Shown here piece after piece: positions 12,995 to 26,000 of a stretch of 64,000 bases of DNA (position 1 is its first letter; every line of letters begins with the position of its first letter). Origin of the DNA: Protonemura montana (taxonomy: Eukaryota > Arthropoda > Insecta > Plecoptera > Nemouridae); assembly GCA_947568835.1 (NCBI GenBank), contig OX387611.1, positions 1,926,001 through 1,990,000 of the forward strand. Direction: 5' to 3'. The translations under genes and the position numbers were made by a program. The notes under the pieces are model-generated. The model searched no databases. It worked only from the letters and a program-made list of their open reading frames with translations, and had not been told where the DNA came from.

Positions 12995-15900
12995 TCAGCA
13001 TCGAGTAAAAGCGCAGTCAAACTGCGCCAACACCAGCACGTAGACCGACGCATGCGCTGCGCAATGAGTGCAGAGACCTGAACCGATGGCCGCGCTGGTG
13101 GACATCACGCGCTGCACCTTTTGTGCAGCTAACTCATTAAGGAGCCATTTTGTTTGGACCTCGTCCTGGTCTGCGCGCGCGTGGACAACGAGTTTGTGCG
13201 CTAGCCCAACGCACTGCGCAGAAGCAGACTCGATCGACGCGCACGGCAGGGAGATTGAAAAAAGCTGCGCGAAGCACAGCGCGATCGTCACGATTTTTGG
13301 GGTCAGCAACCTGAAGTGAGACAGAAACAAGTTAATGTGATTTTGCGTCGCACGAAATTGAAAAATCGTATACTTTGAGCATAAGCAACACTGCGCTGGG
13401 TCAGGTATTGGATGGGTGACCATCATACACATGACCAGTTCTGTTTGGGAGAGATGTTGGAGGGATGAAAGTTAAGCAGCACTGCGCTGAGTCAGGTATG
13501 TGATGAGTGACCATCATACACATGGCCAGTTCTGTTTGGGAGAGATGTTGGAGGGATGAAAGTTAAGCAGCACTGCGCTGGGTCAGGTATGTGATGAGTG
13601 ACCATCATACACATGACCAGTTCTGTTTGGGAGAGATGTTGGAGGGATGAAAGTTAAGCAACACTGCGCTGGATCAGGTATGTGATGGATGACCATCATA
13701 CACATGACCAGTTCTGTTTGGGAGAGAGGTTGGAGGGATGAAAGTTAAGCAACAATGCTCTGAGTCAGGTATTAGATGGGTGACCATCATACACATGACC
13801 AGTTCTGTTTGGGAGAGAGGTTGGAGGGATGAATGTTAAGCAACAATGCTCTGAGTCAGGTATTAGATGGGTGACCATCATACACATGACCAGTTCTGTT
13901 CGGGAGAGAGGTTGGAGGGATGAAAGTTAAGCGACACTGTGCTGGGTCAGGTATTGGATGGGTGATTATCATACACATGACCAGTTCTGTTCGGGAGAGA
14001 GGTTGGAGGGATGAAAGTTAAGCAACACTGCGCTGGGTCAGGTATTGGATGGGTGACCATCATACACATGACCAGCTCTGTTCGGGAGAGAGGTTAAAGG
14101 GATGATAGTTAGTATTGCAACTTCACTCGTCTTGCTTATCTCCCTCTCGGCATATTTGTGGAGGAATCCTGTTGTTCGCGTTGTATTGTCCTCCGGAAGG
14201 GACGTTAAGCTGGTGGTCCCCTTGGTGCTTTTCGACAGGGGTAGGCTACGTGCCTGCTCAAATCACTCGTGAAATTAAAAAAAATATCTCCCTGCTCTAA
14301 TTTGAATCATGTGATCACGGCTGCATGGATTGTTAACATCTGCTGGCTGCTTGGCTTCCTTTGAGGACTCACCACAAGAAGGTCGAGTTCCGACTCGTCA
14401 GATCGTAGCGCAGCGATGGCCCGATGATGAGCAAGTCGACAAGCAACACGTACACGGTCATGACAATCACGGCAATCACGTGGTAAGCCTGTCACAAAAA
14501 TCCCATCAGCTTTGTACAAATGTTTAGTCAGAGTCACAGCGCTAATGTTAAACGTCATGTCATTGGGTTTATAGGTTAAGTCAGAGTCACAGCGCTAATG
14601 TTAAACGTCCTGTCATTGGGTTTACAGGTTAAGTCAGAGTCACAGCGCTAATGTTAAACGTCATGTCATTGGGTTTACAGGTTTAGTCAGAGTCTCAGCG
14701 CTAATGTTAAACGTCCTGTCATTGGGTTGACAGGTTTAGTCAGAGTCACAGCGCTAATGTTAAACGTCCTGCCATTGAGTTTACAGGTTTATTCAGAGTC
14801 ACAGTGCTAATGTTAAACGTCCTGCCATTGAGTTTACAGGTTTAGTCAGAGTCACAGTACTTATGTTAAACGTCCTGCCATTGAGTGTACAGGTTTATTC
14901 AGAGTCACAGTGCTAATGTTAAACGTCCTGCCATTGAGTTTACAGGTTTAGTTAGAGTCACAGTGCTAATGTTAAACGTCCTGCCATTGGGTTTACAGGT
15001 TTAGTCAGAGTCACAGCGCTAATGTTAAACGTCCTGCCATTGGGTTTACAGGTTTAGTCAGAGTCTCAGCGCTAATGTTAAACGTCCTGTCATTGGGTTT
15101 ACAGGTTTAGTCAGAGTCACAGTGCTAATGTTAAACGTCCTGTCATTGGGTTTACAGGTTTAGTCAGAGAACCCGCGCTAATGTTAAACGTCCTGTCATT
15201 GGGTTTACAGGTTTAGTCAGAGTCACAGTGCTAATGTTAAACGTCCTGCCATTGAGTTTACAGGTTTATTCAGAGTCACAGCGCTAATGTTAAACGTCCT
15301 GCCATTGGGTTTACAGGTTTAGTCAGAGTCACAGCGCTAATGTTAAACGTCTTGCCATTGGGTTTACAGGTTTAGTCAAGAGTCACAGCGCTAATGTTAA
15401 ACGTCCTGCCATTGGGTTTACAGGTTTAGTCAGAGTCACAGCGCTAATGTTAAACGTCCTGTCATTGGGTTTACAGGTTTAGTCAGAGTCACAGCGCTAA
15501 TGTTAAACGTTCTGTCATTGGATTTACAGGTTTAGTCAGAGTCACAGCGCTAATGTTAAACGTCCTGTCATTGGGTTTACAGGTTTAGTTAGTCACAGCG
15601 CTAATGTTAAACGTTCTGTCATTGGGTTTACAGGTTTAGTCAGAGTCACAGCGCTAATGTTAAACGTCCTGCCATTGAGTTTACAGGTTAAGTCAGAGTC
15701 ACAGCGCTAATGTTAAACGTCCTGCCATTGGGTTTACAGGTTTAGTCAGAGTCACAGCGCTAATGTTAAACGTCCTGCCATTGAGTTTACAGGTTTAGTC
15801 AGAGTCACAGCGCTAACGTTAAACGTCCTGCCATTGGGTTTACAGGTTTAGTCAGAGTCACAGCGCTAATGTTAAACGTCCTGCCATTGGGTTTACAGGT

Positions 15901-18900
15901 TTAGTCAGAGTCACGGCGCTAATGTTAAACGTCCTGCCATTGGGTTTACAGGTTTAGTCAGAGTCACAGCGCTTATGTTAAACGTCCTTCCATTGAGTTT
16001 ACAGGTTTAGTCAGAGTCACAGCGCTAATGTTAAACGTCCTGCCATTGAGTTTACAGGTTTAGTCAGAGTCTCAGCGCTAATGTTAAACGTCCTGCCATT
16101 GGGTTTACAGGTTTAGTCAGAGTCACAGTGCTAATGTTAAACGTCCTGTCATTGGGTTTACAGGTTTAGTCAGAGTCACAGCGCTAATGTTAAACGTCCT
16201 GTCATTGGGTTTACAGGTTTAGTCAGAGTCACAGCGCTAATGTTAAACGTCCTGTCATTGGGTTTACAGGTTTAGTCAGAGTCACAGCGCTAATGTTAAA
16301 CGTCCTGTCATTGGGTTTACAGGTTTAGTCAGAGTCACAGCGCTAATGTTAAACGTCCTGTCATTGGGTTTACAGGTTTAGTCAGAGTTACAGCGCTAAT
16401 GTTAAACGTCCTGTCATTGGGTTTACAGGTTTAGTTAGAGTCACAGCGCTAATGTTAAACGTCCTGTCATTGGGTTTACAGGTTTAGTCAGAGTCACGGC
16501 GCTAATGTTAAACGTCCTGTCATTGGGTTTACAGGTGTAGTCAGAGTCACAGCGCTAATGTTAAACGTCCTGTCATTGGGTTTACAGGTTTATTCAGAGT
16601 CACAGCGCTAATGTTAAACGTCCTGTCATTGGGTTTACAGGTTTAGTCAGAGTCACAGCGCTCATGTTAAACGTCCTGTCATTGGGTTTACAGGTTTAGT
16701 CAGAGTCACAGCGCTAATGTTAAACGTCCTGTCATTGGGTTTACAGGTTTAGTCAGAGTCACAGCGCTAATGTTAAACGTCCTGCCATTGGGTTTACAGG
16801 TTTAGTTAGAGTCACAGCGCTAATGTTAAACGTCCTGTCATTGGGTTTACAGGTTTAGTTAGAGTCACAGCGCTTATGTTAAACGTCCTGTCATTGGGTT
16901 TACAGGTTTAGTCAAGAGTCACAGCGCTAATGTTAAACGTCCTGTCATTGGATTTACAGGTTTAGTTAGAGTCACAGCGCTAATGTTAAACGTCCTGTCA
17001 TTGGGTTTACAGGTTTAGTCAGAGTCACAGCGCTAATGTTAAACGTCCTTTCATTGGGTTTACAGGTTTAGTCAGAGTCACAGCGCTAATGTTAAACGTC
17101 CTGCCATTGGGTTTACAGGTTTAGTCAGAGAACCCGCGCTAGTGTTAAACGTCCTGCCGCTTGGAGTGTTCAATGCTGACCTGCAGTGACACCTGGTGTC
17201 CAAACGTTGAGTTGATTTTCACGGCGAGGTCGGTCACGGCCACGTGCGTTCGGTGCAGGCTCTTAGCGACTTGCAGTGACACCGGTGTGTCACCGCCTTC
17301 TGGAACGTGACAATTAGTGTCACTATGTATTTACAATCGTTTAAGTCTCGCTTGGGGCTAAAGAAAAGTGTGAAGGAAAAATGTACTGTCTGCTGAATGT
17401 TTAGAGACAAAAGAACACGTTTTGATTGAAAGTGAACGTGGGCACGAATCCTTTCCTGCAGTTACCGTACGGAAGCGCAACGTGAGGCAACTATAATTCA
17501 GACCGCATGTATCTTTACCTCTGTCTGGATGGCACATAATGCCAGTTTTATTTCATTATTAACGTCCCAAACGTTTGATACCATTGACTTTCATACTTCG
17601 AATACCGCTAGTGTTTGTTTATTTCATCACCACTAGCAACCGGTATTACGGAGGTGCTACTACAGTAACGTTTTCAAGAAGGCATACTAGGTTTCAGTTG
17701 GTCGTCACAGTGCAGTGAGGACAAAGCAAACAATTGCATGAAGCGTTACTGTCCCTAAAAAACCCGCCGCTAGTTCTCACGAACCTCGCAAGGCGCGCTC
17801 CAAGTCTTCGACGAACCGCCCCCAGAGCTGCGATGCCAGCAGTGTGCATGCGTTCAGCCGCACGGTGGCCAATGCGTTCAGCAGGAACGCGCAGGCGCGA
17901 AACGAGTACACGATGACGAGCTGCTGTGGCGTCAACAGGAAGTACTTTCTTGCTGGTAACGAAATTTCACCCCAGAACTTCTCCTCGATAAAGTACAGGT
18001 ATATGGGCAGCAAGACGAACACTGCGCATGTCTGTGCGGCCAGCATGAGGTGCGCGCGCAGTGGACGGTAGGAAAGCAGTGTTGCCGCCCTCTCGGCACT
18101 TTCCTGTAAAGCACGAAGCAAGTCTTTTTATTTTGGTCAAAGTGGCTTCAGGTATGTGAATTGATTTCAGTGATAATAAGATTTAGCTGTGATCTCCTCT
18201 ACAGTTTTATTTCGATTCTCTCCAGTCAGATTAAGTTTTTATTTCCATGATTTAGTTTCTCGTTCAATTTCATATCAGAATAAACCTTTGGAATAACGCC
18301 AATATTCTCAGGTAAATCGCCAAATTCACCAGAATGACTTCAAAAGTGATTAAAAAGGTGTTAATTGAGGTTTTTTAATTTTGAACTTCAGCCTGAAGAA
18401 GGGTAATCAACGGTAATTTTTGAACAAGTAGAGATAAGAATGAAATCCAAGACGTGGGAAAAGTAGCAAAACGGCACAATTATACCTTATAAGGTATATG
18501 AAGTAAACGGAATTATTTCTCATTGCCCTGCGGGATAGACATAGTCTTTGTGCCTCATCTTCCTGCAGCTACCGTCAAGTCTCACCAGGAGCGCGCCAGT
18601 CGCCTCGAGTCCCGATGACGTCAGCCCCGAGCCGAGCGCCAGGAGGCCGATGCCCACCTCGTAGATCATACTGACCAAGTACACGGACTTGACGTTAAAT
18701 TTTAATTTTGAGTAGCGCTCGTGTAGCATTGTCGTGAAGTAAAAGTATGCTAGCGTGGTGTAGGCGGCGAGCAGCAGCTTCGAGTAGACCGTGGCGGGCC
18801 ATGAACTGAGCAGGCGCTTCGTGGGCGTGGCATAGAGGACGTAAGGGGCGGTGCCAAGGAGACGGGACACGGCCAGTAGAGGGCGCAGCGCGGCGTGTAA

Positions 18901-19835
18901 AGGCGAGACGGCGGTCAGAGGTAATGGAGACCGACTGGTGGCATGAGAGCAGAGACAGTATTGGATGATCGAAACCTTCGTTTTGACTGTATAAAAAAAA
19001 ATATATATATATTGGGGAAGGTGGTGCATAGCGGGTCACGGTCGATAGTGGGTTATCAAACTTTTCTGCCACCTGACTGAAAAGAAAATTTTTAAAAATT
19101 ACAGTGTTTTTTTGTTGATCTAGGCTACATTCTTTTGCTTGTATTGAAGAATTTTGAGATATTCAGCCATGGCAATTATAACCTGCTATATGGGTGGTAC
19201 AATGGCAAGTCAAGTTGTATATTGTGGGTCACTTCAGATATTTCAGCCACAAATGCCTGCATAATTCTAGAAAAAACACATGTCGTTCTAATTACTGTAA
19301 TGCATGTACATTACAAATTTTCCTCTATTTACAGCTACTGTGTATGAGGAAACTCTAAAAAACTAAATCTGACCAACCATGTTACACATTCCCTTACTGA
19401 AAATAATACATTTTTCTTTGTGTTCATAATTTCTACTAGATCTGTAATTTGCGACAAACGAAATCGTACTCCAGTTAGTAAAGACAGACTTGCAAATGTT
19501 TAGATAATTAATATTTTAGTCTGTTTTTTTTAAGAATAAGAGAACTTTCGCCGGTTTTGAATCCGTAAAGGCAATGTTGCAAAATCAACAGACATGCAAA
19601 ATTGAGAGCTTTTATGAGTAACACTGCATCAGATTGGAAGTCGCAATGGCAATTATTTCAACTTCTTTGTGAACTAGGAGTTAAGAAAATGATGCAACAA
19701 AGCCATCCATGAGCAGGTGTAGTTGCCCTAAAAATATAAAGACAAAGACTGTGTCAATGTACCGTACCTTGGTCTATGATCTTTATCTTCAAAGGCAGCG
19801 CGTGGACGCATCAACACCGGGTCTGTCACGATCAT
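12995..19835 (-). CDS. Gustatory-receptor-like gene GR-B (complete, six coding exons)
   Basis: Predicted 428-aa chemoreceptor of the arthropod gustatory receptor family. Exons on the minus strand: 19835-19768, 18934-18586, 18103-17785, 17299-17181, 14488-14373 and 13310-12995 (stop included), summing to 1287 nt. The N-terminal motif RPLLAVSRLLGTAPY is at residues 40-54. Hydrophobic segments lie near 70-90, 107-127, 158-178, 200-225, 288-308, 327-348 and 402-421. The C-terminus has VYVLVLAQF at 413-421, a version of the family signature TYhhhhhQF with T replaced by V. All introns are GT/AG, phases 2,0,1,0,2, identical to GR-A. Intron 4 (2692 bp) is a 53-bp satellite; intron 5 holds a 5S-like array. 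No stop or frameshift is seen, so it may be functional. The family is clear by topology and motifs; ligand and subfamily are unknown. Confidence 0.87.
13380..14280 (+). repeat. 91-bp tandem array of 5S-rRNA-like SINE core, with SINE body
   Basis: About 7.5 copies of a 91-bp unit (13380 to ~14105) join the 5S-like piece (GTTAAGCAACACTGCGCTGG, GGTATTGGATGGGTGACC) to a linker (CAGTTCTGTTTGGGAGAGAG, GTTGGAGGGATGAAA). The last unit runs into the SINE body seen at 8710-9125 (GGAATCCTGTTGTTCGCG; CCTTGGTGCTTTTCGACAGG). This looks like local expansion of the head of one SINE. It is not a 5S gene cluster, because the 5' third of 5S rRNA is missing. It lies in GR-B intron 5. Confidence 0.8.
14522..17157. 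repeat. 53-bp satellite, array II (about 50 copies) filling GR-B intron 4
   Basis: Same 53-bp unit and orientation as array I. It begins 33 bp from the exon-5 acceptor (14489) and ends about 23 bp from the exon-4 donor (17180). Variant units include TTTATTCAGAG, AGAACCCGCGCTA (near 15170 and 17130) and a short unit near 15590. Essentially all of intron 4 is satellite. Confidence 0.97.
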
Positions 19836-20087
19836 GGTCGGAATCCTCAGGCGGGGGCTTGACGTGAACACAGGCGACGTCTCTGACGACTTCAGGAATA
19901 ATGGCAGGTCTTTGTCCGGCAGCTTTTCCCAGGTGTGGAAATTACCCAAGAATATTGCAGACGTCGATGAAGAAAGTCTTTGATGGACTTGAAAGTTGCA
20001 CCACTAGCGTCGAAAGGAGGTCAGCGTCATGTGCAATATGATGACGTGGGTTGGGTAATGGATTTTGTTTGTTGGTCGAAGAAACGC

Positions 20088-20100
20088 GTTGCTTAGCAAC
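20088..20100. promoter_or_regulatory. RFX X-box-like motif upstream of GR-B
   Basis: GTTGCTTAGCAAC lies 253 bp upstream of the GR-B ATG in the block conserved with GR-A and GR-C (preceded by CGAAGAAACGC in all three). One base differs from the GR-C motif; both half-sites remain recognisable. Confidence 0.45.
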
Positions 20101-20140
20101 TCACGGCGTCTAGAAACTCTCGTTTGTTTCCACGTTTTCG

Positions 20141-23075
20141 GCACTTTATTTTGATTGTTCAAATAGCGTTGCTATGGAAAAAAGATTGCTGAGAATTTGG
20201 CGTCTGGGTGTTTGGTTCCTGTATATGACAAATGATGATAGATGGTATTATCACTTAAACACCAAGCATAATTCTACCAAATACAACTTAACCAATTAAA
20301 ACTTTCAAACGTTCCGGATACTAAGGTGAAAAAACAATTGCCAATGTCTGAACCTTTTCGCCACTTCTTTTTTTTGTTTACAGCATAGAATTTGACACCC
20401 TATTCCTATTCCCGCCTTTTCCCTTTCCCTATTCTCTATTTATCGAACCATATTTATTAGTCTTTTAAATTATACCAAAATATATTTTTAAAAAATGCTA
20501 ACGCGTACCTAAAGATGAAAGCTGACATGTTTGTAAGTCTAGGTTCTGCACAGTTGAAACGTAAACGTCCATGTCCAATGAAAATTCGCAAACGTTCCGA
20601 ATATAGAGCGGGAACATTTGCTAATGTCTTAAATATTTGCTAAGCGTTTAAACAGATTTAAGCTGTATTTATATAATTTTTTGTTAATTCTTGGTTTTCT
20701 TGGTACTTTATGGTTACAGTCTAGGTTCTGCACAGTTAATGTACACATACCTCAGGAGGTCGAGGTTTGTAGGTCCCAGCAAGGTGGTCGGTGATCGAGC
20801 GATGTCCAGTGTATGCAGACGTGTACTGTGTGTTGCTGGAGTCGCAGGGGTGTGTTTGACTTCGGAGGAGCTGCAGAGTTGCCTGAACACGTCCGTTCTT
20901 GAAAGCAGAGATCTGTCAGCTACCCTGACGTCACGTCACGTCTCTTGCAATGAAGACAAAACACAAATCGATAACAATAAGATGTCGAAATTGTGGAAAC
21001 AAACGAGGGTTGTAAGACGTTTGGAGTTGCTAAGCGACACGTTTCTTCGACCAACAGACAGAGTTCGTTGCCCAATCTATGTCATTAACAGATTTAACAG
21101 ATTTTATCACACTGCAAAAAATGTTGACCTCCTTTTGGTGCATTTCATTGATTTTTCTCTTTAGCGTGTGCAATATTTTTGGGTAATTTTACAGTCGAGT
21201 TCAGCTGTCATCGTCTCTAGTTCCACAGGTTCCCGCTAACTCTATCCAAGTTCGTGTCTAGACCCGAATCGGCTTAAGTGTTGGTTCTAAATGAAACAAG
21301 GCAACAAAATCAATCTCTCAAATTGTATTTAATCAATTATTATGTAATTAATTATGTTATTATAATTTCAATTATTAGGAAAATGCAAGCCTAAACAATA
21401 AAAAGAATAGCTCTTAATATTTATCTATTAATTGGTCTACTATTAATCGTGTATCGATCATGTAACTTTTTTTAGCTTGTTATCTCGTCAAATAACGTGT
21501 ATTGACCTAAGAATTCACCGACAAAACGTGCCGGATCTCAAACGAAAAAAAGGTTACATCCCAAATTCACAAAATTCTCAAATGTCATACTCAATTAAAA
21601 TTTATTTCGTGATTTTGTATTGGCTGGAGATGAAAAGAACGTTTTGAATTTTGACCAATTTCTCGCCAATTCAGCTTTCGATCGATATGTGCTTGGTACC
21701 TGCATGACCGTACATACACCACGCTCATTTTAATGCTACTTTAAAACCAGTTTTGTTGCAGAAAATGCCCAAAACTTGTAAGAAACATGTTTTTTTGCTC
21801 GTGATTTCAACCCAACAAAGAGTTGTAGTGCATTTTAGTTTGCCTCTTAGTATTGCTTGTTCAATTTTGAATAAGAATCAACCATTAAAAGTGAGCGAAA
21901 ATTTGCGCAAATTGGCTGAAACGCGAATTGGCGCACGTTTCATGCGTTTAACTGCTACAGAACGAACCACGGGCTACCAATTAGGGATTTTATTAAAGCT
22001 TCGTTGGTATTTTTTTTTGTAAAATCAGAATCTTTCTTAGAAAAAAAAAACAAAAAAAAAACGATGGAATCAGAGTGGGAATCGGAATCTAACACATAAA
22101 TACTTATCGGGAAGAGACTATTTATTAAAAAAATTATTTGAAAATCAGACTTAATTACTCCAGACAAAAAAATTTGTTTCAATTTGATGACTTGAAAGAT
22201 TTTAGTAACAATTTATTTTAAATTTATAAAATATAATATTATTATTAAAATATTATTCTTATTCTAATATATTATATTATATATTATATAATATATAATG
22301 TTATATAAATTTAAGTCACAATTCAAAAAGCACTCGTAAAAACAAACATAAAAAAGGTAGTGCGAGATATTTTTATTTTTTATCTTTTTGTGGTACGGTG
22401 GTATAATAATTTGTATTCGTCCCTGTACCACATTTTCCAAGTGTTTTGCAACAGGTGAAAACGTTATCTCGTCAATTCGCTTTTTGATTGTCTCGATTTT
22501 TGACTCATGACCAATGAAGTTAAAAATATAATAAAAAACTTAATCAACTTTTTTAAAGATTTCCTACATTACTATACACATACATGCACATTACGCTACA
22601 TTAAAAGATTCCCTACATTTCCATTCTTCCAAGCCAAACCACTTTAGCAGAATTATTCTCAGCAGAATTCTTATCTCTCTTATGGTGAGGTGGCAATGCT
22701 AAACTGTATTGACTAGTTTTTCCCGAAGTGTGGTCCGCTTACCCCCGGGGTACAGGATGCAATTTTCTGCCCAGTTTCACATACCTACCAACTAGACACA
22801 TTCCAGAAATATATAATCTTTTAATTCTAACAATGGGCAACCCCATGAGTTAAAACTGTACGTTTCCATGCACTTCTGTCAACTAAAACTAACTCGGTAC
22901 TCGTTTTATAGAAGCAGTACATAGATGTCAACAGTTTGGTAAACACTGTGCTAGACTTTCTAGCTACGCTGTGTCAAAGAGAGGTTAAGTGATCGACTTG
23001 TGCCCTTCGGCGCTATCAAGAACAGATGTACAACTGTCCAACTTCAAACAATCGAATTACAATGAGTTCAACATT
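20141..23075. other. Intergenic DNA between GR-A and GR-B
   Basis: About 2.9 kb, mostly AT-rich, with poly-A/T and TA-rich stretches near 22010-22070 and 22200-22310. The only recognised structure is the inverted copy of the GR promoter block at 20985-21090. A 157-codon plus-strand frame (20691-21164) covers that block and has no recognisable domain, so I do not call it a gene. Confidence 0.6.
20985..21090 (+). repeat. Inverted partial copy of the GR upstream block
   Basis: GTGGAAACAAACGAG, then GAGTTGCTAAGCGACACG and TTTCTTCGACCAACAGACAG, match the reverse complement of 20050-20140 upstream of GR-B, including the X-box-like site (here GTTGCTAAGCGAC at 21026-21038). The copy faces away from GR-B, giving a divergent pair about 0.9 kb apart. 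It could be the leftover promoter of a lost, oppositely oriented receptor copy. Confidence 0.6.
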
Positions 23076-26000
23076 TTAACACTGATTAAAATGACAGCTA
23101 AACTGCGCCACCACCAGCATATAGACGAACGCATGCGCAGCGCATTCGGTGCACAGCCCCGAACCAATGGCTGCGCCTGTGGACGTCACCAGCTGCACCT
23201 CTTGCGCAGCTAGCTCATTAAGCAGCCATTTTGTTCGGTACTTATATTGGCCTGCGCGCACGCACTCGTTGAGTTTGAGCGCTAGTCCGACGCACTGCGC
23301 AGAAGCAGACTTGATCGACGCGCACGGCAGGGAGATTGCCAGAAGCTGCGCGAAGCACATCGCGATTATCACGAATTTCGGAGTCGCCATCCTGTTGGCA
23401 GAAAAATAAATACGTTTTCTGTGATTTTGAGTCGCACGACACCGAAAAAACGCTTACTTTTAGGTTAAAGCTAGTGATCTCGTCTCCTGTCACTGGCTTT
23501 CGTATTGGCGCGTCAAAGTGCCAAGTGGTCAAAGTACGTCAAAGTGGTCGGTAGCTGATTTTGCCACTTGGTGGTCGCAGGCTTTTTCTTAGGGGAGTCT
23601 GCAATAAATGCAGCAATAAGTCCGCGGAGAGCAGGAGGGGTTGCAACCTAAAATATAATTCGCATTTTTTATGACATTTTATTGCACGTCGAACAGGTAT
23701 CCTCTCCTAGGGAAGTTCCGCCCCTACGCAACACGAATATTAAAATTACAAAGACAAGCAATCTGCATCATGGCAGGCATCTCCAGACGCAAAACCTGCA
23801 AATACCGTTTCACCACCCACAACATCCCGACCCTAACCTGAACCATCATCCTAGTTGCCAGCACCCTTGTACGATCCTATCCAGAACTGTTCCCTCTCTA
23901 CTCCTCTATCCACTCTCACGCTTTCATAAGCAGCAAAGATATCTGCAAAACTCCCCATCATACCTCGATATTCACCCACAACCCCATAAACATCCCCCAA
24001 ACAAATAATCAAAACAGTTACAAAGCAAAAATAAAATAAAAAATTAATAAATAGCACAGAGCCGATTTCATCAACGCCATTTAAATTACCACCGTATCTT
24101 GCTAAGTCGGCGTTGAAGGAAGGTTCAGGAAGGCTTTGTCCTGTGACGTAAAATAAATTTTATTTAGCAGCCGTCACTATTTTCTCTCTGTCCAAATCAC
24201 CGTTTAATATTTGAACCTGGAAGGATAGGGTTTTAACTTTTAAACTGTCATTTGAATGTCAAAGTAAGAAAGAAGTCCCATTGATATTTTGTTTGTAGTC
24301 ATTGTTAAATTTTTTTTTTTCTTGTTCTTCGGGTGTTGTCTTAATTTTTTGGTTTGCAATTATTAAAATATCATTGTTTCAAAGAAAATTACTGCGCCGG
24401 TTTAATCACAGCTAATTTGGTGAAATCGGTCATTGATTAATTATTTATATTTTGAGGTTATGTTGGAATGACGGATTGAAAAGACAGTTGGCAATAAAAG
24501 ATATATTATTCTGTCCTAGACCTAATTTATTCATTTGCTCACAATTTTCAAGAATTCAAATTGGTCAGGCCCCTTTTTTGTGTTGATTTGAGATGGAACG
24601 ACCCATGGACACATTGTCGTCTCACCTGAAACCCCCTAATTCGCCATTTTTATTTCGTTTCACTGTCAAATCACAAAAGTTCTGCATGGATTGCCAACGT
24701 TTTATGACATCAACTGGCTTCATGGCTTCCACCAACTACTCACCACAAGGTGGAAGAGTTGAGAGCCGCCAGTAGGGCGATCCGCTTTGATCCGGTGCCA
24801 AGTAAAGTGGTGAACATACAAAACACGGTGACCGCAAGCACAGAAATCACGTGGTACACCTGTAACGGACAGAGCTCGCATCAGCTTCTGGGTTTACAGG
24901 TTTAGTCAGAGTCACAGCGCTAATGTTAAACGTCCTGTCATTGGGTTTAGTCAGAGTCACAGCGCTAATGTTAAACGTCCTGCCATTGGGTTTACAGGTT
25001 TAGTTAGTGTCACAGCGCTAATGTTAAACGTCCTGTCATTGGATTTACAGGTTTAGTCAGAGTCACAGCGCTAATGTTAAACGTCCTGTCATTGGGTTTA
25101 CAGGTTAAGTCAGAGTCACAGCGCTAATGTTAAACGTCCTGCCATTGAGTTTACAGGTTTAGTCAGAGTCACAGCGCTAATGTTAAACGTCCTGTCATTG
25201 GGTTTACAGGTTTAGTCAGAGTCACAGCGCTTATGTTAAACGTCCTGTCATTGGGTTTATAGGTTAAGTCAGAGTCACAGCGCTAATGTTAAACGTCCTG
25301 TAATTGGGTTTACAGGTTTAGTCAGAGTCACAGCGCCAATGTTAAACGTCCTGTCATTGGGTTTACAGGTTTATTCAGAGTCACAGCGCTAATGTTAAAC
25401 GTCCTGCCATTGGGTTTACAGGTTCAGTCAGAGTCACAGCGCTTATGTAAAACGTCCTATCATTGGGTTTACAGGTTTAGTCAGAGTCACAGCGCTAATG
25501 TTAAACGTCCTGTCATTGGGTTTACAGGTTTAGTCAGAGTCACAGCGCTAATGTTAAACGTCCTGTCATTGGGTTCACAGGTTTGGTCAGAGTCACAGCG
25601 CTAATGTTAAACGTCCTGTCATTGGGTTTACAGGTTAAGTCAGAGTCACAGCGCTAATGTTAAGCGTCCTGTCATTGGGTTTACAGGTTTAGTCAGAGTC
25701 ACAGCGCTAATGTTAAACGTCCCGTCATTGGGTTTACAGGTTTAGTCAGAGTCACAGCGCTAATGTTAAACGTCCTGTCATTGGGTTTACAGGTTTAGTC
25801 AGAGTCACAGCGCTAATGTTAAACGTTCTGTCATTGGGTTTACAGGTTTAGTCAGAGTCACAGCGCTAATGTTAAACGTCCTGTCATTGGGTTTACAGGT
25901 TAAGTCAGAGTCACAGCGCTAATGTTAAACGTTCTGTCATTGGGTTTACAAGTTTAGTCAGAGTCTCAGCGCTAATGTTAAACGTCCTGTCATTGGGTTC

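Noticed and set aside
13380-14105. 5S rRNA gene cluster
   Set aside because: Only the 3' part of the 5S sequence is present, fused to SINE linker, and units are 91 bp with diverged cores.
20691-21164. 157-codon plus-strand frame
   Set aside because: It overlaps the inverted GR promoter block and shows no domain, hydrophobic pattern or splice structure.
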